NCBI GenBank assembly: GCA_003168265.1
Contig: PMSV01000003.1
Span: 62,001-126,000 of the forward strand
Reading direction: 5' to 3'
Length of the DNA: 64,000 nt
Source of the DNA: Chitinophagaceae bacterium
GTDB taxonomy: Bacteria > Bacteroidota > Bacteroidia > Chitinophagales > Chitinophagaceae
Both the position numbers and the translations under genes were made by a program. Numbering within the stretch: the first letter of the stretch is position 1; every line of letters begins with the position of its first letter. Of the stretch, positions 16,103 through 26,032 are shown piece by piece. The notes under the pieces are model-generated. The model worked only from the letters and a program-made list of their open reading frames with translations. It was not told where the DNA came from and did not search any database.

Positions 16103-18046
16103 TTATTTTGGCAATTTGCTTACAACCGCTTCGTTAATTTTGACAGGATATTTTAATTTCAGTTGAGCAATCCACTGATCTTCCATAAAATTCTGAAAAT
16201 CGTTGATCACAAAACCACGGGCTTCCAGGTAACTGCGAGGAGATTTTTCAGGGTAGGTCTTAATGACATAAGTGAAACTCACAGTGTTGTCTGGAACGGT
16301 CTGTGTCATAGAGCTAAACTGGCCGGCTTCGAGCTTATTATCTGATTTTGGTAACTGCGCTTGTTCGAATCTGCCTGAATCTGCCTGTATTGAACCATGC
16401 AGGCTATCTGCGATATTCCTCCAGTTGGAGAAGTTGCCAGTTAAAAGGCTCTTAAGATTATCGGCTGACTTTTCATTGTTACAGGTGAACAGGATGGCAT
16501 CTGCGCCCGGCTGCCACCAGTATTTATCTTTATGCTCATTATAATATTTCTTAAGGCCCGCACTGTCCAAAGATGCTTTGTCCCAAATCTTTTTTTGCAT
16601 GACCTCAAAAAGCAGGTTTCCCTCCTTAAATTCTTTCAGTTGATAGGCAAATTCGTTATTATAGGATTCCAAATTCTCCCTGTAATAAGTAAAGGCCCTT
16701 GTCTCGATGAATTTTTCCAGTCCTTCAGGTACGGATCTGCGCCCGCGCATGGCGGAGAGATTTCTGGTATTTTTGGCATAATCGATCCATTGCTTTACGG
16801 TAAACTCCTTATTTCCCATCGTGAACAGAACAGTCTTTTCATTCAGGCCCGGAAAAGGAGGGGCCGCCTTATGTTGTAATATGCTATCGGTATATATGGA
16901 AAACTGGTCCATATTCACCGGGCTGCGCTTGAAATGGGTCTGCGCATAGATCATTTTAAGGAACTTATTGGTCGCCACACTTATCCGGCTATCCGTACTC
17001 ACCCGGGTCTTCAATTCCGTCAAAGCTTCTTTTGTCCTGGGCGGGACGGGTTTTCTTGCAATTCTTTTTATGATATGATAACCAAAACTGGTAAGTACGG
17101 GTTTGCTGATCTCCCCATCCTGGCTTAGAGCAAATGCTGCTGATTCGAAGGCAGAATCAAATTTTCCTACTCCGAAATCAGCAAGCTCGCCTCCGGTTTG
17201 ATAGGAGAGGTTGTCACCGCTGTACTTCTTTGCTAATTCCGCGAATTTGGCCCCATTCATCAGGGCGGTATATATGGAGTCTGCTTTCTGTTTGGCTATT
17301 GCTTTTACGGAATCAGATGCTCCCGGAGGAATCGGGATCAGGATCTGGGCGGCTTTTATTTTTCCAATGGCATCTCTTTGCGCCAGATTTTCAAAGACGT
17401 GAAATCCGCTCCTGCTGCGGTATATAGCGGAATATTGTCCGGCAGGCACAGCGTAGGCGAGGTTTTCCAGCTCATAGGGAAGGCTGAATACGGTTATCCA
17501 ACCGATTTTACCTCCGTCGTTGCGGGAAGAATTATCTTCAGAATATTCAGCAGCCACTGGCCCGAATTCCCTCCCTTTTTTCAGGGCGTCGAAAGCTTCA
17601 GTGACCTTTTGATAGGCCTTGAAGGTATCGGCGGGACTGGCATTCGGCGGAGCGGCAATATAGATATGAGCCAGCAGGATATCCTTCGTGCTTCTTTCAT
17701 AAGCCTCATTCACGAGGCTGTCGATGCAATGTTCATCTGTCATATAGCCATCGGCTACCTGGTTCTTAAAATTCTTTAGTTCTGTCTTTTGGGAAGCGAC
17801 GGTATCCATTCTCAGGTCATATGCAGCCTGCACTTTCAGTTTGTACCGTATATATAAATTCAGGTAATCCCTGTAGGACTTATCGGTGGGGTTTGCTTCG
17901 GTATTGTTCTTCGAGTATGCTTTAAGGAATTCGTCCTTACTGACTTTATTTTCCCCATAGGTAAACAAAGTTTGTGCGTCAAGCGGTGAATCTAAAAAAA
18001 ACATCAGGAAAATCAGGGTCAGCAGGCAGGCATTGAGTTGTCTCAT
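16103..18046 (-). CDS. Exported peptidylprolyl isomerase with two parvulin domains (PpiC/SurA-like)
   Basis: 647 residues with a signal peptide ending near residue 24. Residues about 128-230 and 230-335 are two parvulin modules, each with the GGKIGW or GGELADFG strand and a closing YRSRSGFHVF or LTSFGYHIIKR. The C-terminal 300 residues include a further SurA-N-like helical region and a mixed tail. Such periplasmic foldases assist outer-membrane protein assembly. It follows the TlpA-like gene by 7 bases, so the two form an envelope-folding operon. Confidence 0.85.
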   Translation of the reverse strand: MRQLNACLLTLIFLMFFLDSPLDAQTLFTYGENKVSKDEFLKAYSKNNTEANPTDKSYRDYLNLYIRYKLKVQAAYDLRMDTVASQKTELKNFKNQVADGYMTDEHCIDSLVNEAYERSTKDILLAHIYIAAPPNASPADTFKAYQKVTEAFDALKKGREFGPVAAEYSEDNSSRNDGGKIGWITVFSLPYELENLAYAVPAGQYSAIYRSRSGFHVFENLAQRDAIGKIKAAQILIPIPPGASDSVKAIAKQKADSIYTALMNGAKFAELAKKYSGDNLSYQTGGELADFGVGKFDSAFESAAFALSQDGEISKPVLTSFGYHIIKRIARKPVPPRTKEALTELKTRVSTDSRISVATNKFLKMIYAQTHFKRSPVNMDQFSIYTDSILQHKAAPPFPGLNEKTVLFTMGNKEFTVKQWIDYAKNTRNLSAMRGRRSVPEGLEKFIETRAFTYYRENLESYNNEFAYQLKEFKEGNLLFEVMQKKIWDKASLDSAGLKKYYNEHKDKYWWQPGADAILFTCNNEKSADNLKSLLTGNFSNWRNIADSLHGSIQADSGRFEQAQLPKSDNKLEAGQFSSMTQTVPDNTVSFTYVIKTYPEKSPRSYLEARGFVINDFQNFMEDQWIAQLKLKYPVKINEAVVSKLPK

Positions 18047-18053
18047 GTCAGTT

Positions 18054-19496
18054 TTATTTTTCCTTCTTCAGCTTTAGGTCTATGATATGGTCGAATTGCT
18101 GATAATTTAACTTTTTCGCAATAATGCGCTTGTTCTTATCCAACAGAAAGAGAGTGGGTGTTTGGTAAACATCGTATAACTGTTTGTAACCCGGCCTGTT
18201 GGCTGCTTCGTCAGCGTCGGCTTTGTCTTTGGGCTGGTAAACGTTTATCCAATCTTTCAAATTGTGGTCCCTGATAAATTTCCTCCAGTTATCCTGTCCT
18301 CCATCCACCATTACCCCGTATATCTTCACGCCTTCATTTTTCCATTTCGCTTCATAGATGGAGTCCAGTTCCGGCACTTCTTCTTTACAGTGGCTGCAAG
18401 TCGGGTCCCAAAAACAGACTAAGATGAATTTGGCTTCAATCCCTAAAAGAGGGACGGGTTTGCCCGAACTGTCCACCATGTCAAGGTTAGCGGCCGACTG
18501 GCCGATCTGGTTAGCCATCAGACTATAAGCCCGGTCATTGATGATCTTCCGGTATTTTTCGGTAAAGAAATCTGCCTCTCCCGTATTGATGAATTTTTCG
18601 AAAATATGGAGGAAGACGGCGTCCTGCCCCATGTATTCCGGATTTATGTATTTCTGCACGAAATGAACCATCAGATACCGATACATTTCCTTGGCAGTGC
18701 GGGAATAAAGCAGCATCCAGTCCACCTCCCGTATAATGGAATCGGGTACGGGCGAAACGGTTTCCTTGAAATACTTATCCAGTTTATTATCAAAGAACGG
18801 AGTCCTCACCAGCCTGTCATCCATAAAGGAAACCCCATCCCAATAATGTGTTTTATAGTACCTGTAGGCATACATGGTATCGTATTTGCCTCCGGGTTGT
18901 TGGGAAGCCGGGGGAACCACCGGTTCTTTCATTGCGCTCAGTAAGGCAGAAAGAAAGGAATCAGGGTTTTTGGTAATGACATCATTGCGGTAATTCTGTA
19001 TTTCCTGGTTCATAGCCAAGATCTTTTCGCGGATCTTAAGCGAATCAGATCTGTTATGAGCCGTTAAATATTCTTTCTGAATATTGCCGATGGACTGGCC
19101 ATATTTTGCCATCGTTCGCGTATATGTGAAAAATGCCGAATTTAACGGGGACCCTTCGAATTTCAGGTTTTGTTCGATATTATTTGTATCGGCCGTCATG
19201 GAAAAATGCTGTTCCTTATCGATCAGCAGTTCAAAAAGTATCTCTTTCCTGGGGGAAACAACGAAATAAATCCCGCCAGGCAAATTATCCTTTCCGCTGA
19301 AAGTGGTAGTGCTGTTCTCATCCAGGTTGGCCGAATCTGCAATTGCCTTTACCTTACCATAATAATAGGCCAGGTAAACCTGGCTATGGGTATAAGGCTT
19401 CAGTGTTAATTTTATCCTATAACCCGCCTGATCCTGGGCTGACAACGAGGCCGAAATAAATAACAAAAAAATGAATCCGATTTTGCCGGAGCGCAT
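18054..19496 (-). CDS. Periplasmic thioredoxin-like (TlpA/AhpC-TSA) protein with Bacteroidota N-terminal domains
   Basis: 480 residues with a signal peptide (residues 1-20). The C-terminal third is a thioredoxin fold with the redox pair in DPTCSHCKEEVPEL, the IYGVMVDGG strand, and the cis-Pro region QTPTLFLLD. The N-terminal two thirds resemble the beta (DUF4369-like) and helical (DUF5106-like) domains that usually precede such thioredoxins in Bacteroidota. It probably reduces or oxidises disulfides of envelope proteins. First gene of the operon with the foldase at 16103-18046. Confidence 0.82.
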   Translation of the reverse strand: MRSGKIGFIFLLFISASLSAQDQAGYRIKLTLKPYTHSQVYLAYYYGKVKAIADSANLDENSTTTFSGKDNLPGGIYFVVSPRKEILFELLIDKEQHFSMTADTNNIEQNLKFEGSPLNSAFFTYTRTMAKYGQSIGNIQKEYLTAHNRSDSLKIREKILAMNQEIQNYRNDVITKNPDSFLSALLSAMKEPVVPPASQQPGGKYDTMYAYRYYKTHYWDGVSFMDDRLVRTPFFDNKLDKYFKETVSPVPDSIIREVDWMLLYSRTAKEMYRYLMVHFVQKYINPEYMGQDAVFLHIFEKFINTGEADFFTEKYRKIINDRAYSLMANQIGQSAANLDMVDSSGKPVPLLGIEAKFILVCFWDPTCSHCKEEVPELDSIYEAKWKNEGVKIYGVMVDGGQDNWRKFIRDHNLKDWINVYQPKDKADADEAANRPGYKQLYDVYQTPTLFLLDKNKRIIAKKLNYQQFDHIIDLKLKKEK

Positions 19497-19641
19497 ATCC
19501 TATTTTATTTTAACGAAGTTAATTGGTTTCAAACTATGAGACAAAGTACGGGGATTCAAGATCTGCTTCTTAGGCAAACAGTCATCTTGGTGCGGCCCAA
19601 GAACGTAAAACCTGTAAGGCTTAGTATTCTATATTTACATC

Positions 19642-21066
19642 GTGAAAAGAAAGAATAAGAACATAACGCTGGAAAATCTCCTGGTGGAGGAATATGCGGC
19701 AGAAGGCAAGTCCCTGGCACATTCTGAAGGCAAGGTAATTTTTATCGAACAGGCCGTGCCCGGTGACCGCGTTGACGTGAGGCTCATACGGAACAAAAAG
19801 GACTGGGCCGATGGCCATATATTGCGCTTTAATGAATTTTCTGCTCAACGGGTAGATCCTTTTTGCAGTCATTTTGGGGTTTGCGGAGGCTGTCAGTGGC
19901 AAATGCTTCCCTACGAATTGCAGCTTAAGTATAAACAAAAACAGGTCGAAGACAATTTGCGCAGGATCGGAAAAATTGAATTACCCGGGATATCTCCGAT
20001 CATCGGCGCCAGGCAGGAGGATACTACAGGCTACCGAAACAAGATTGAATATACTTTCAGCAACAGGCGTTTTCTTTTGACAGAAGAGTTCAGAGATGCC
20101 GGTATCACTCCCTATCAGGATGTGGCCGGTTTTCATGCTAAAGGCATTTTCGACAAGATCATTGATATCAGGACCTGTTATTTACAGGAGGAGCCATCAA
20201 ACCAAATCCGAATTGCTATCAAAGAATTCGCTATCCGCAATCAGTTTTCCTTTTATGACATAAAAGCCCATAAAGGATTTTTAAGGAACCTGCAGTTGAG
20301 GATCTGTAAAACAGGCGAGATCATGGTAAATATCGTGTTTGGTTACGAGGATCAGCCAAAAAGAACCTCCCTGCTAGACTTTCTCCAGAAAGAACTCCCA
20401 GCTATTACGACCCTGCTCTATACCATCAACGAAAAATGGAATGACAGCCTTCATGGTTTGACTCCTGAAATCTATAGCGGACCCGGTTTTGTTATTGAAA
20501 AATTGGGAGATTTCAGATTCAAGATCGGCCCCAAATCCTTTTTTCAAACCAATACAGGGCAGGCGGAAGTCCTTTATGATGTCACTAAAACCTTTGCCGG
20601 GCTGAGTGGAAAGGAAACGGTTTATGACCTTTACTGCGGAACAGGGAGCATTGGCATTTATGCCAGCCGGGAAGCCGGAAAAATAATCGGGGTGGAATCC
20701 ATTGGGGAAACTGTTGAGGACGCCAGGGAAAATGCCCGAATCAACCAAATCGGCCATGCCCATTTCTTCGAAGGCGATGTGATCGATATCTGTAATGAGA
20801 AATTCTTTTCGGAACATGGCCGACCCGATGTGATCATTACAGATCCTCCGAGAGCCGGTATGCATGAAAAATTAGTTAAAATGCTGCTGCAACTGGAATC
20901 CCCGGTCATTGTTTATGTAAGCTGCAACCCAGCCACCCAGGCCAGGGACTTGAAGCTTTTAGACGAAAAATACAGGGTCACCGGGGTACAGCCTGTCGAT
21001 ATGTTTCCCCATACGCAGCATATCGAAAATGTGGTCCGGCTCGTCCTGAAAAATGCAGTCAACTGA
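19642..21066 (+). CDS. rlmD: 23S rRNA (uracil-5-)-methyltransferase RlmD/RumA family
   Basis: 474 residues from a GTG at 19642. An N-terminal TRAM domain (about 8-65) is followed by iron-sulfur cysteines Cys75, Cys81 and Cys84 in CSHFGVCGGC, with a fourth in DIRTCY. The methyltransferase half has YDLYCGTGSIGIY for SAM, ITDPPRAGMH, and the catalytic cysteine in VSCNPATQARDL. It methylates uridine in 23S rRNA using SAM. It stands alone between divergent and co-directional genes. Confidence 0.93.
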   Translation: MKRKNKNITLENLLVEEYAAEGKSLAHSEGKVIFIEQAVPGDRVDVRLIRNKKDWADGHILRFNEFSAQRVDPFCSHFGVCGGCQWQMLPYELQLKYKQKQVEDNLRRIGKIELPGISPIIGARQEDTTGYRNKIEYTFSNRRFLLTEEFRDAGITPYQDVAGFHAKGIFDKIIDIRTCYLQEEPSNQIRIAIKEFAIRNQFSFYDIKAHKGFLRNLQLRICKTGEIMVNIVFGYEDQPKRTSLLDFLQKELPAITTLLYTINEKWNDSLHGLTPEIYSGPGFVIEKLGDFRFKIGPKSFFQTNTGQAEVLYDVTKTFAGLSGKETVYDLYCGTGSIGIYASREAGKIIGVESIGETVEDARENARINQIGHAHFFEGDVIDICNEKFFSEHGRPDVIITDPPRAGMHEKLVKMLLQLESPVIVYVSCNPATQARDLKLLDEKYRVTGVQPVDMFPHTQHIENVVRLVLKNAVN

Positions 21067-21126
21067 AAATCAATGAATACTTAGTCTGAATCAAAAACGT
21101 AATTTGCAGGCACACAATAACGTACT

Positions 21127-21888
21127 ATGACAGAATTTCGCCCGGGCGGTTTTCAGATGATCCCGCCGGTTATAAAGAACCTGATTATTGCTAATGTCCT
21201 CGTATTCTTCGCGCAGAATGTTTTTGAACACAATCCGTATTTCGATTTTGACAACCTTTTTGCCCTCCATGATATTCATTCCGAATATTTCAGGCCCCAT
21301 CAGCTAATTACTCATCTGTTCATGCATGGCGGGATTGGTCATATTTTTTTCAACATGTTTGCGCTTTGGATGTTCGGGAGCATATTGGAAAATGTCTGGG
21401 GTGGAAAGAGGTTCCTGACTTATTATATACTTTGCGGACTTGGTTCCGCGGTGCTTCACCTCGCTGTCCTTTATTATACAAATGGACATATGCTCCATGC
21501 CCTACAGGCGCTTAATCCTGCCTCACCGGATTTTCAGCAGGATGAGATCAATTTTATCACCAAATACGGGGGCTCTTATGGCAGCATTTCTCCGGTTGAT
21601 ATTGCCGCAGCCCGGGTAAATGAAGCCACTCTCGGAGCATCTGGCGCGGTATTCGGCTGCCTGGCAGCTTTTGGCTATCTTTTCCCCAATAGCCTGATCT
21701 ACTTGTATTTCTTCTTCCCCATCAAAGCAAAATGGTTCGTGCTTTTCTATGCAGCCATGGAGCTCTACCTCGGAGTCCAGAATTCAGCCGGGGATAATGT
21801 TGCCCACTGGGCCCATCTTGGGGGAGCACTGGTCGGAATCCTGTTGGTTATTTACTGGAACAGAACTAACCGCCGAAATTTCTATTGA
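21127..21888 (+). CDS. Rhomboid intramembrane serine protease (active type)
   Basis: 253 residues, six or more membrane helices. The catalytic serine lies in GASGAVFG (Ser172) and the histidine in AHLGG (His230); the L1-loop and helix-2 pattern HGGIGHIFFNMFALWMFG (67-84) is also intact. It cleaves substrates within the membrane. It is followed by an inactive paralogue (21991) and an EEP phosphatase (22940), an arrangement that suggests a functional unit. Confidence 0.9.
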   Translation: MTEFRPGGFQMIPPVIKNLIIANVLVFFAQNVFEHNPYFDFDNLFALHDIHSEYFRPHQLITHLFMHGGIGHIFFNMFALWMFGSILENVWGGKRFLTYYILCGLGSAVLHLAVLYYTNGHMLHALQALNPASPDFQQDEINFITKYGGSYGSISPVDIAAARVNEATLGASGAVFGCLAAFGYLFPNSLIYLYFFFPIKAKWFVLFYAAMELYLGVQNSAGDNVAHWAHLGGALVGILLVIYWNRTNRRNFY

Positions 21889-21933
21889 ACTGCTGGCGGC
21901 TTTAAAAGTTAATTATAAACTATTACTTGATTT

Positions 21934-21957
21934 GGGCCGTTAAAGCCCTGTTTTTTT
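21934..21957 (+). terminator. Weak terminator-like hairpin after the active rhomboid
   Basis: GGGC (21934-21937) can pair with GCCC (21945-21948), followed by TG and seven T. The stem is only four base pairs, so termination would be partial and read-through to the next rhomboid gene is likely. Confidence 0.3.
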
Positions 21958-21990
21958 GTAATTTCACGGTTGAAGCACAATTGAAGCAAT

Positions 21991-22926
21991 ATGCAGCCAA
22001 TGCAGGAAAGCTACCGCAGGAAAATCGGCCTTGGTGACGATGGCAATTCCCTGATACATTTAATCGTTCTCAATGCGGTTCTATTCGCTACACTTCTTTT
22101 TATCTTCACGATTTACAAACTTGGTTCTTCCCCGAATTATATTGAAAATTATTATAAGGACATTTTTAACTGGTTTGTTTTATCAGCTGATAAAATGAAA
22201 TTGGGAAGCCGACCCTGGACCATTCTGACCTATATGTTCTGCGACGATAAGATCTTCCGCTTCATCGCGAATATGATCTGGCTTTGGGGTTTTGGTTATA
22301 TCCTTCAGGAACTTACAGGCACCCGGCATATTATTCCTATTTACCTTTACGGAGGTTTTGCCGGAGCGTTTTTGTTTTTATCCTTTTTTATGATCTTTCC
22401 GCATTTCGAGCCCGCAGGAAATGATGCCTTTCTGGTGGGATCCACTCCCCCAGTCATGGCCGTTGCCATTGCGACTACCACCATTGCTCCGAATTATCGC
22501 ATATTTCCACTTATCAACGGAGGTATTCCCTTATGGGTCCTTACCCTGGCCTTCGTCCTGATCAATGTGGCCGGTATTTCTCATGGGAATGCAGGTATTT
22601 ATGTAGCGGAGATCGGTGCCGCAGGAGTGGGTTATATTTTTATCAGCCTGGTCCGTAAGGGCAGGGACCCCGGTCTTTGGATCAACCAGTTTTTTGATTG
22701 GGTTTCGGGCCTCTTTGATCCGGCGAACAAATTTGAAAAAGACAAGAACCCCAGAGAACGCTTTTATTATAATGTTTCAGGGACACAGCCTTACAGGAAG
22801 ATTCCGAATATCACCCAAAAGCGCATCGACGAGATCCTGGATAAAATCAATCAACAAGGCTTCCGTTTACTGACTGAAGAGGAAAAAGAAATCCTCAAAA
22901 GAGCAGCAGACAAGGAAGATTTGTAA
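21991..22926 (+). CDS. Rhomboid-fold protein lacking catalytic residues
   Basis: 311 residues with a rhomboid-like membrane topology. Where the active paralogue has GASG, this protein has GSTP (150-153), so the nucleophile is Thr152 and the last Gly is Pro; where it has AHLGG, this has AEIGA, replacing the His by Glu207. It therefore cannot be a serine protease by the known mechanism. A cytosolic C-terminal tail of about 90 charged residues (from GRDPGLWIN on) follows. It may regulate or chaperone, like eukaryotic pseudo-rhomboids, but that is analogy. Confidence 0.75.
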   Translation: MQPMQESYRRKIGLGDDGNSLIHLIVLNAVLFATLLFIFTIYKLGSSPNYIENYYKDIFNWFVLSADKMKLGSRPWTILTYMFCDDKIFRFIANMIWLWGFGYILQELTGTRHIIPIYLYGGFAGAFLFLSFFMIFPHFEPAGNDAFLVGSTPPVMAVAIATTTIAPNYRIFPLINGGIPLWVLTLAFVLINVAGISHGNAGIYVAEIGAAGVGYIFISLVRKGRDPGLWINQFFDWVSGLFDPANKFEKDKNPRERFYYNVSGTQPYRKIPNITQKRIDEILDKINQQGFRLLTEEEKEILKRAADKEDL

Positions 22927-22939
22927 CTTACGCGAGAGC

Positions 22940-24082
22940 ATGCCCACACTGCGAAATTTCACCAAGCGGTTCATCGTATTTTCAAATTTTTTCATTTGCC
23001 TGCTTTTCCTGCTGGCATGCTGCAATCCTTTTCTTCATCCGGCCAGGTGGTGGTTTATTTCATTGTTGGGAATTGTTTTTCCCTTTCTTTTATTGGGGGT
23101 CTTCTGTTTTTTTATTTTCTGGCTGTTTTTCTCCTCCCGCAAATGGGCCCTGATTTCCCTGCTCACTTTGTTAATTGGCTGGAAGGACATACATGCATTG
23201 TTAGGATTTCATATCGGGGCGGCTTTCAAAAATGAGAAAGCCGCCGGAAGCATTCGGATACTGACCTGGAATGTTCATGAATGGGATGAATTCAGTTCAC
23301 CCAAATCCAATCTGGATCACTGGGAGAAAATGACCGAATTTTTAAAAGAGCAAAATGCGGACATAATGTGCTTTCAGGAATTTTTTGAGTGCCATAATGC
23401 AAGGATCCTTCCGGATAATATTGAATATATATGTAAAGAACTGAATTACCCGTATTACTATTTTTCCCAGGACTACCACCATTATAGCTGGGTATATGAA
23501 ACGGGCGTCATTATCTTTTCCAGGTTTCCTATCAAGGATACTTTGCAGGTAAAGTTCAGGAAGGAGAGCAATATCAGAGCTACTGAGAGCCTGATCGCCG
23601 CAGACCTTGATATAAATGGAAAACCCCTGCGGATCTTCACGACCCATCTTCAGTCCGTCTTATTTCATAACCGGGACTACCACAATATCGATATCATCCG
23701 AAATGCAGACGACAGCATGCTGATGGCTTCCAAATCGATCATTAAGAAATTGAGAAAGGCTTATGGCTTCAGGGGGGAACAGGCTGACCTGGTCAGGAGC
23801 GCAATTGACAGTTGTCAGGTCCCACATATTATATGCGGTGATTTCAACGACCTACCTGGCTCCTATACCTATTCGACGATCCGGGGAAATATGCAGGATG
23901 CTTTTACAAGCAAAGGCTTTGGGATCGGTCGCACTTATGTCAATCTCTCGCCGACCTTAAGAATTGACTATATTTTGTGCTCCCCCGAAACTCAAGTGCT
24001 TCAATGTTTGAATTTCAAACCTCCGTATTCGGACCATCATCCTGTAATTGCGGATATCCGGCTTCCGGATGGGGGTATATGA
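22940..24082 (+). CDS. Membrane-anchored endonuclease/exonuclease/phosphatase (EEP) family protein
   Basis: 380 residues. Three hydrophobic helices in the first 95 residues anchor a C-terminal EEP domain: TWNVHEW, MCFQEF with the metal-binding Glu, TTHLQS, GDFNDLPGS, and the closing SDHHPVIADI. EEP enzymes hydrolyse phosphodiester or phosphate-ester bonds (DNA, lipids or nucleotides); the substrate here is unknown. It starts 13 bases after the second rhomboid gene. Its 3' end is repeated twice in the following 190 bases. Confidence 0.87.
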   Translation: MPTLRNFTKRFIVFSNFFICLLFLLACCNPFLHPARWWFISLLGIVFPFLLLGVFCFFIFWLFFSSRKWALISLLTLLIGWKDIHALLGFHIGAAFKNEKAAGSIRILTWNVHEWDEFSSPKSNLDHWEKMTEFLKEQNADIMCFQEFFECHNARILPDNIEYICKELNYPYYYFSQDYHHYSWVYETGVIIFSRFPIKDTLQVKFRKESNIRATESLIAADLDINGKPLRIFTTHLQSVLFHNRDYHNIDIIRNADDSMLMASKSIIKKLRKAYGFRGEQADLVRSAIDSCQVPHIICGDFNDLPGSYTYSTIRGNMQDAFTSKGFGIGRTYVNLSPTLRIDYILCSPETQVLQCLNFKPPYSDHHPVIADIRLPDGGI

Positions 24083-24263
24083 ATTTGTTTGAATTTCAAA
24101 CCTCCAATTCCGGATTGGGGAAATGAATTTGTGGAAATCGGGAGGCGTTAATTAAGCAATATTCTACTTAAAAAAGGTTTTTGCGATTTTTGAATTTCAA
24201 ACCTCCGCTTCGGTTTAGTGCCATCACCCAGTTATTGCGGATATCCGGCTTCCGGATGGGGGG
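24007..24263 (+). repeat. Two decayed copies of the EEP gene 3' end
   Basis: The gene end at 24007-24075 recurs as a short copy at 24087-24120 (TTTGAATTTCAAACCTCC, then a piece like CCGGATGGGG) and a longer one at 24189-24263. The longer copy contains an identical GCGGATATCCGGCTTCCGGA block and in frame encodes CHHPVIADIRLPDGGK plus stop, i.e. the EEP C-terminus again with a changed first residue. This is the remnant of a duplicated gene or of repeated slippage. The rest of the gap up to cysS holds only an unconvincing 54-codon ORF at 24294. Confidence 0.75.
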
Positions 24264-24444
24264 AAATAACTCTCCTATACCAGTTTCGATAAAATGAATA
24301 TCTTTACAAAGTGGCTTATTTATCTTACCGTATTTGTCAAAACTGTTGGCCCGGCGCTATTCCTCTTTGCAGGAGGTAACGTAATTTTAACGGCCCGGAA
24401 AAATGCACCATCTCCAGCCAGGAACAACTACCATAAAATCAACC

Positions 24445-25935
24445 ATGAGCGAGCTTACAATTTATAATACCTATTCGAGGCAGAAGGAATTATTTGTTCC
24501 CCTGACCCAGGACCATGTGGGCATGTACGTTTGCGGACCAACGGTCAGCGGAGAGAGCCATCTGGGCCATGCCAGGCCTTTTATCACTTTTGATGTCATC
24601 TACCGTTATCTGCTTCATTTGGGATACAAGGTGCGCTATGTCCGAAATATCACAGATGCGGGGCATTTTGAAGAGGAGGGAAGGGAGGCTGAGGATAAGA
24701 TCTCAAAAAAGGCTGTGATCGAAAAACTTGAGCCTATGGAATTGGTTCAGAAATACACCAATCTTTTTCATTGGGCAATGCTTCAGTTTAATAACCTCGA
24801 GCCGAGTATCGAACCCACGGCAACCGGCCATATCGTAGAGCAGATCGAAATGATCAAAAAAATTATGGAAGATGGATATGCTTATGAAACCAATGGTTCG
24901 GTTTATTTCGATGTCAAAAAATATGCGGACAAATATCCATACGGGAAATTGAGCGGCAGGGTTCTGGATGATTTGATTGAAACAACCCGTGACCTGGAAA
25001 ACCAGGAAGAAAAAAGAAACAAACAGGATTTTGCGCTTTGGAAATCTGCTCCCCCCGAACATATCATGCGGTGGAGCAGTCCCTGGGGAGAAGGATTTCC
25101 CGGATGGCATATCGAGTGCTCCGCAATGAGCACAAAATACCTCGGCGATCGGTTCGATATCCATGGGGGCGGCATGGATCTCATATTCCCCCATCATGAA
25201 AGCGAGATCGCGCAAAGCACCGTTTGTAATCATGAGATGCCAGCCCATTATTGGGTTCACAACAATATGATCACGATCAATGGCAAGAAAATGGGAAAGA
25301 GCTATAATAATGTTATCCGCCTGACCGAATTGTTCAGTGGCCGAAACCCGCTGCTGACCCAGGCCTATTCTTCGATGACTATCCGCTTTTTCATTCTTCA
25401 AACCCATTACCGAAGTACCCTGGATTTCAGCAATGAAGCCCTGCAGGCTGCGGAAAAAGGATTGCACAGGCTTTGGTGCGCTTACTTGGATCTGAAGAAC
25501 CTGGTCTACGAGCCTTCCAAAAAAAGAGAAGAGGCATTGGAGCGGCAATTTTATGATTCCTGCCGGGAAATGGATGATTTCATGAATGATGATTTCAATA
25601 CGGCTAAGGTGCTGGCCAACCTTTTCACCCTGGTAAATCCTATCAATTCATTTAAGAGCGGGGACCTCGAAAAGAGCACGATTTCGCAGGAATGCCTGGA
25701 TTTTACAAAGACCTATTTCCGAAACTATATAGAGCATATTTTAGGCCTGAGGGATGAAAATGATCCGCAAAATGACCGCCTGAAGGGAGTCATGGAGCTG
25801 CTGATGGATATTCGAAGGGATGCAAGGGGGAAAAAGGATTTTGTCACTTCGGATAAGATCCGAAATCAGCTAGCAAGACTTGGCATACTTGTTAAAGATG
25901 AAAAAGATGGAAAAGTTAGCTATAATTTTGAATAA
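24445..25935 (+). CDS. cysS: Cysteinyl-tRNA synthetase
   Basis: 496 residues from the ATG at 24445 ([20 protein letters not shown]); an ATG at 24403 is possible but adds unconserved sequence. Class I motifs: MYVCGPTV with a zinc-binding Cys, HLGHAR (HIGH), the WHIECSAM zinc site, and KMGKS (KMSKS variant). It charges tRNA-Cys. Full length for the family. Confidence 0.96.
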   Translation: MSELTIYNTYSRQKELFVPLTQDHVGMYVCGPTVSGESHLGHARPFITFDVIYRYLLHLGYKVRYVRNITDAGHFEEEGREAEDKISKKAVIEKLEPMELVQKYTNLFHWAMLQFNNLEPSIEPTATGHIVEQIEMIKKIMEDGYAYETNGSVYFDVKKYADKYPYGKLSGRVLDDLIETTRDLENQEEKRNKQDFALWKSAPPEHIMRWSSPWGEGFPGWHIECSAMSTKYLGDRFDIHGGGMDLIFPHHESEIAQSTVCNHEMPAHYWVHNNMITINGKKMGKSYNNVIRLTELFSGRNPLLTQAYSSMTIRFFILQTHYRSTLDFSNEALQAAEKGLHRLWCAYLDLKNLVYEPSKKREEALERQFYDSCREMDDFMNDDFNTAKVLANLFTLVNPINSFKSGDLEKSTISQECLDFTKTYFRNYIEHILGLRDENDPQNDRLKGVMELLMDIRRDARGKKDFVTSDKIRNQLARLGILVKDEKDGKVSYNFE

Positions 25936-26032
25936 TTAATTTCATTTTCAATCGTTTAGGAGACAACCTGGTCCGAGGTTTATCGGTACAAGTGTTGGGA
26001 AGCCCGATCCGGAGAAACCAAATTGCAAGTAA

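Noticed and set aside
21934-21957. Strong terminator between the two rhomboid genes
   Set aside because: The stem has only four pairs, so it is kept as a weak signal and not as proof of separate transcription.
24294-24458. 54-codon ORF before cysS
   Set aside because: It overlaps the cysS start, its second half is the cysS leader in another frame, and it has no recognisable signal beyond a hydrophobic start.
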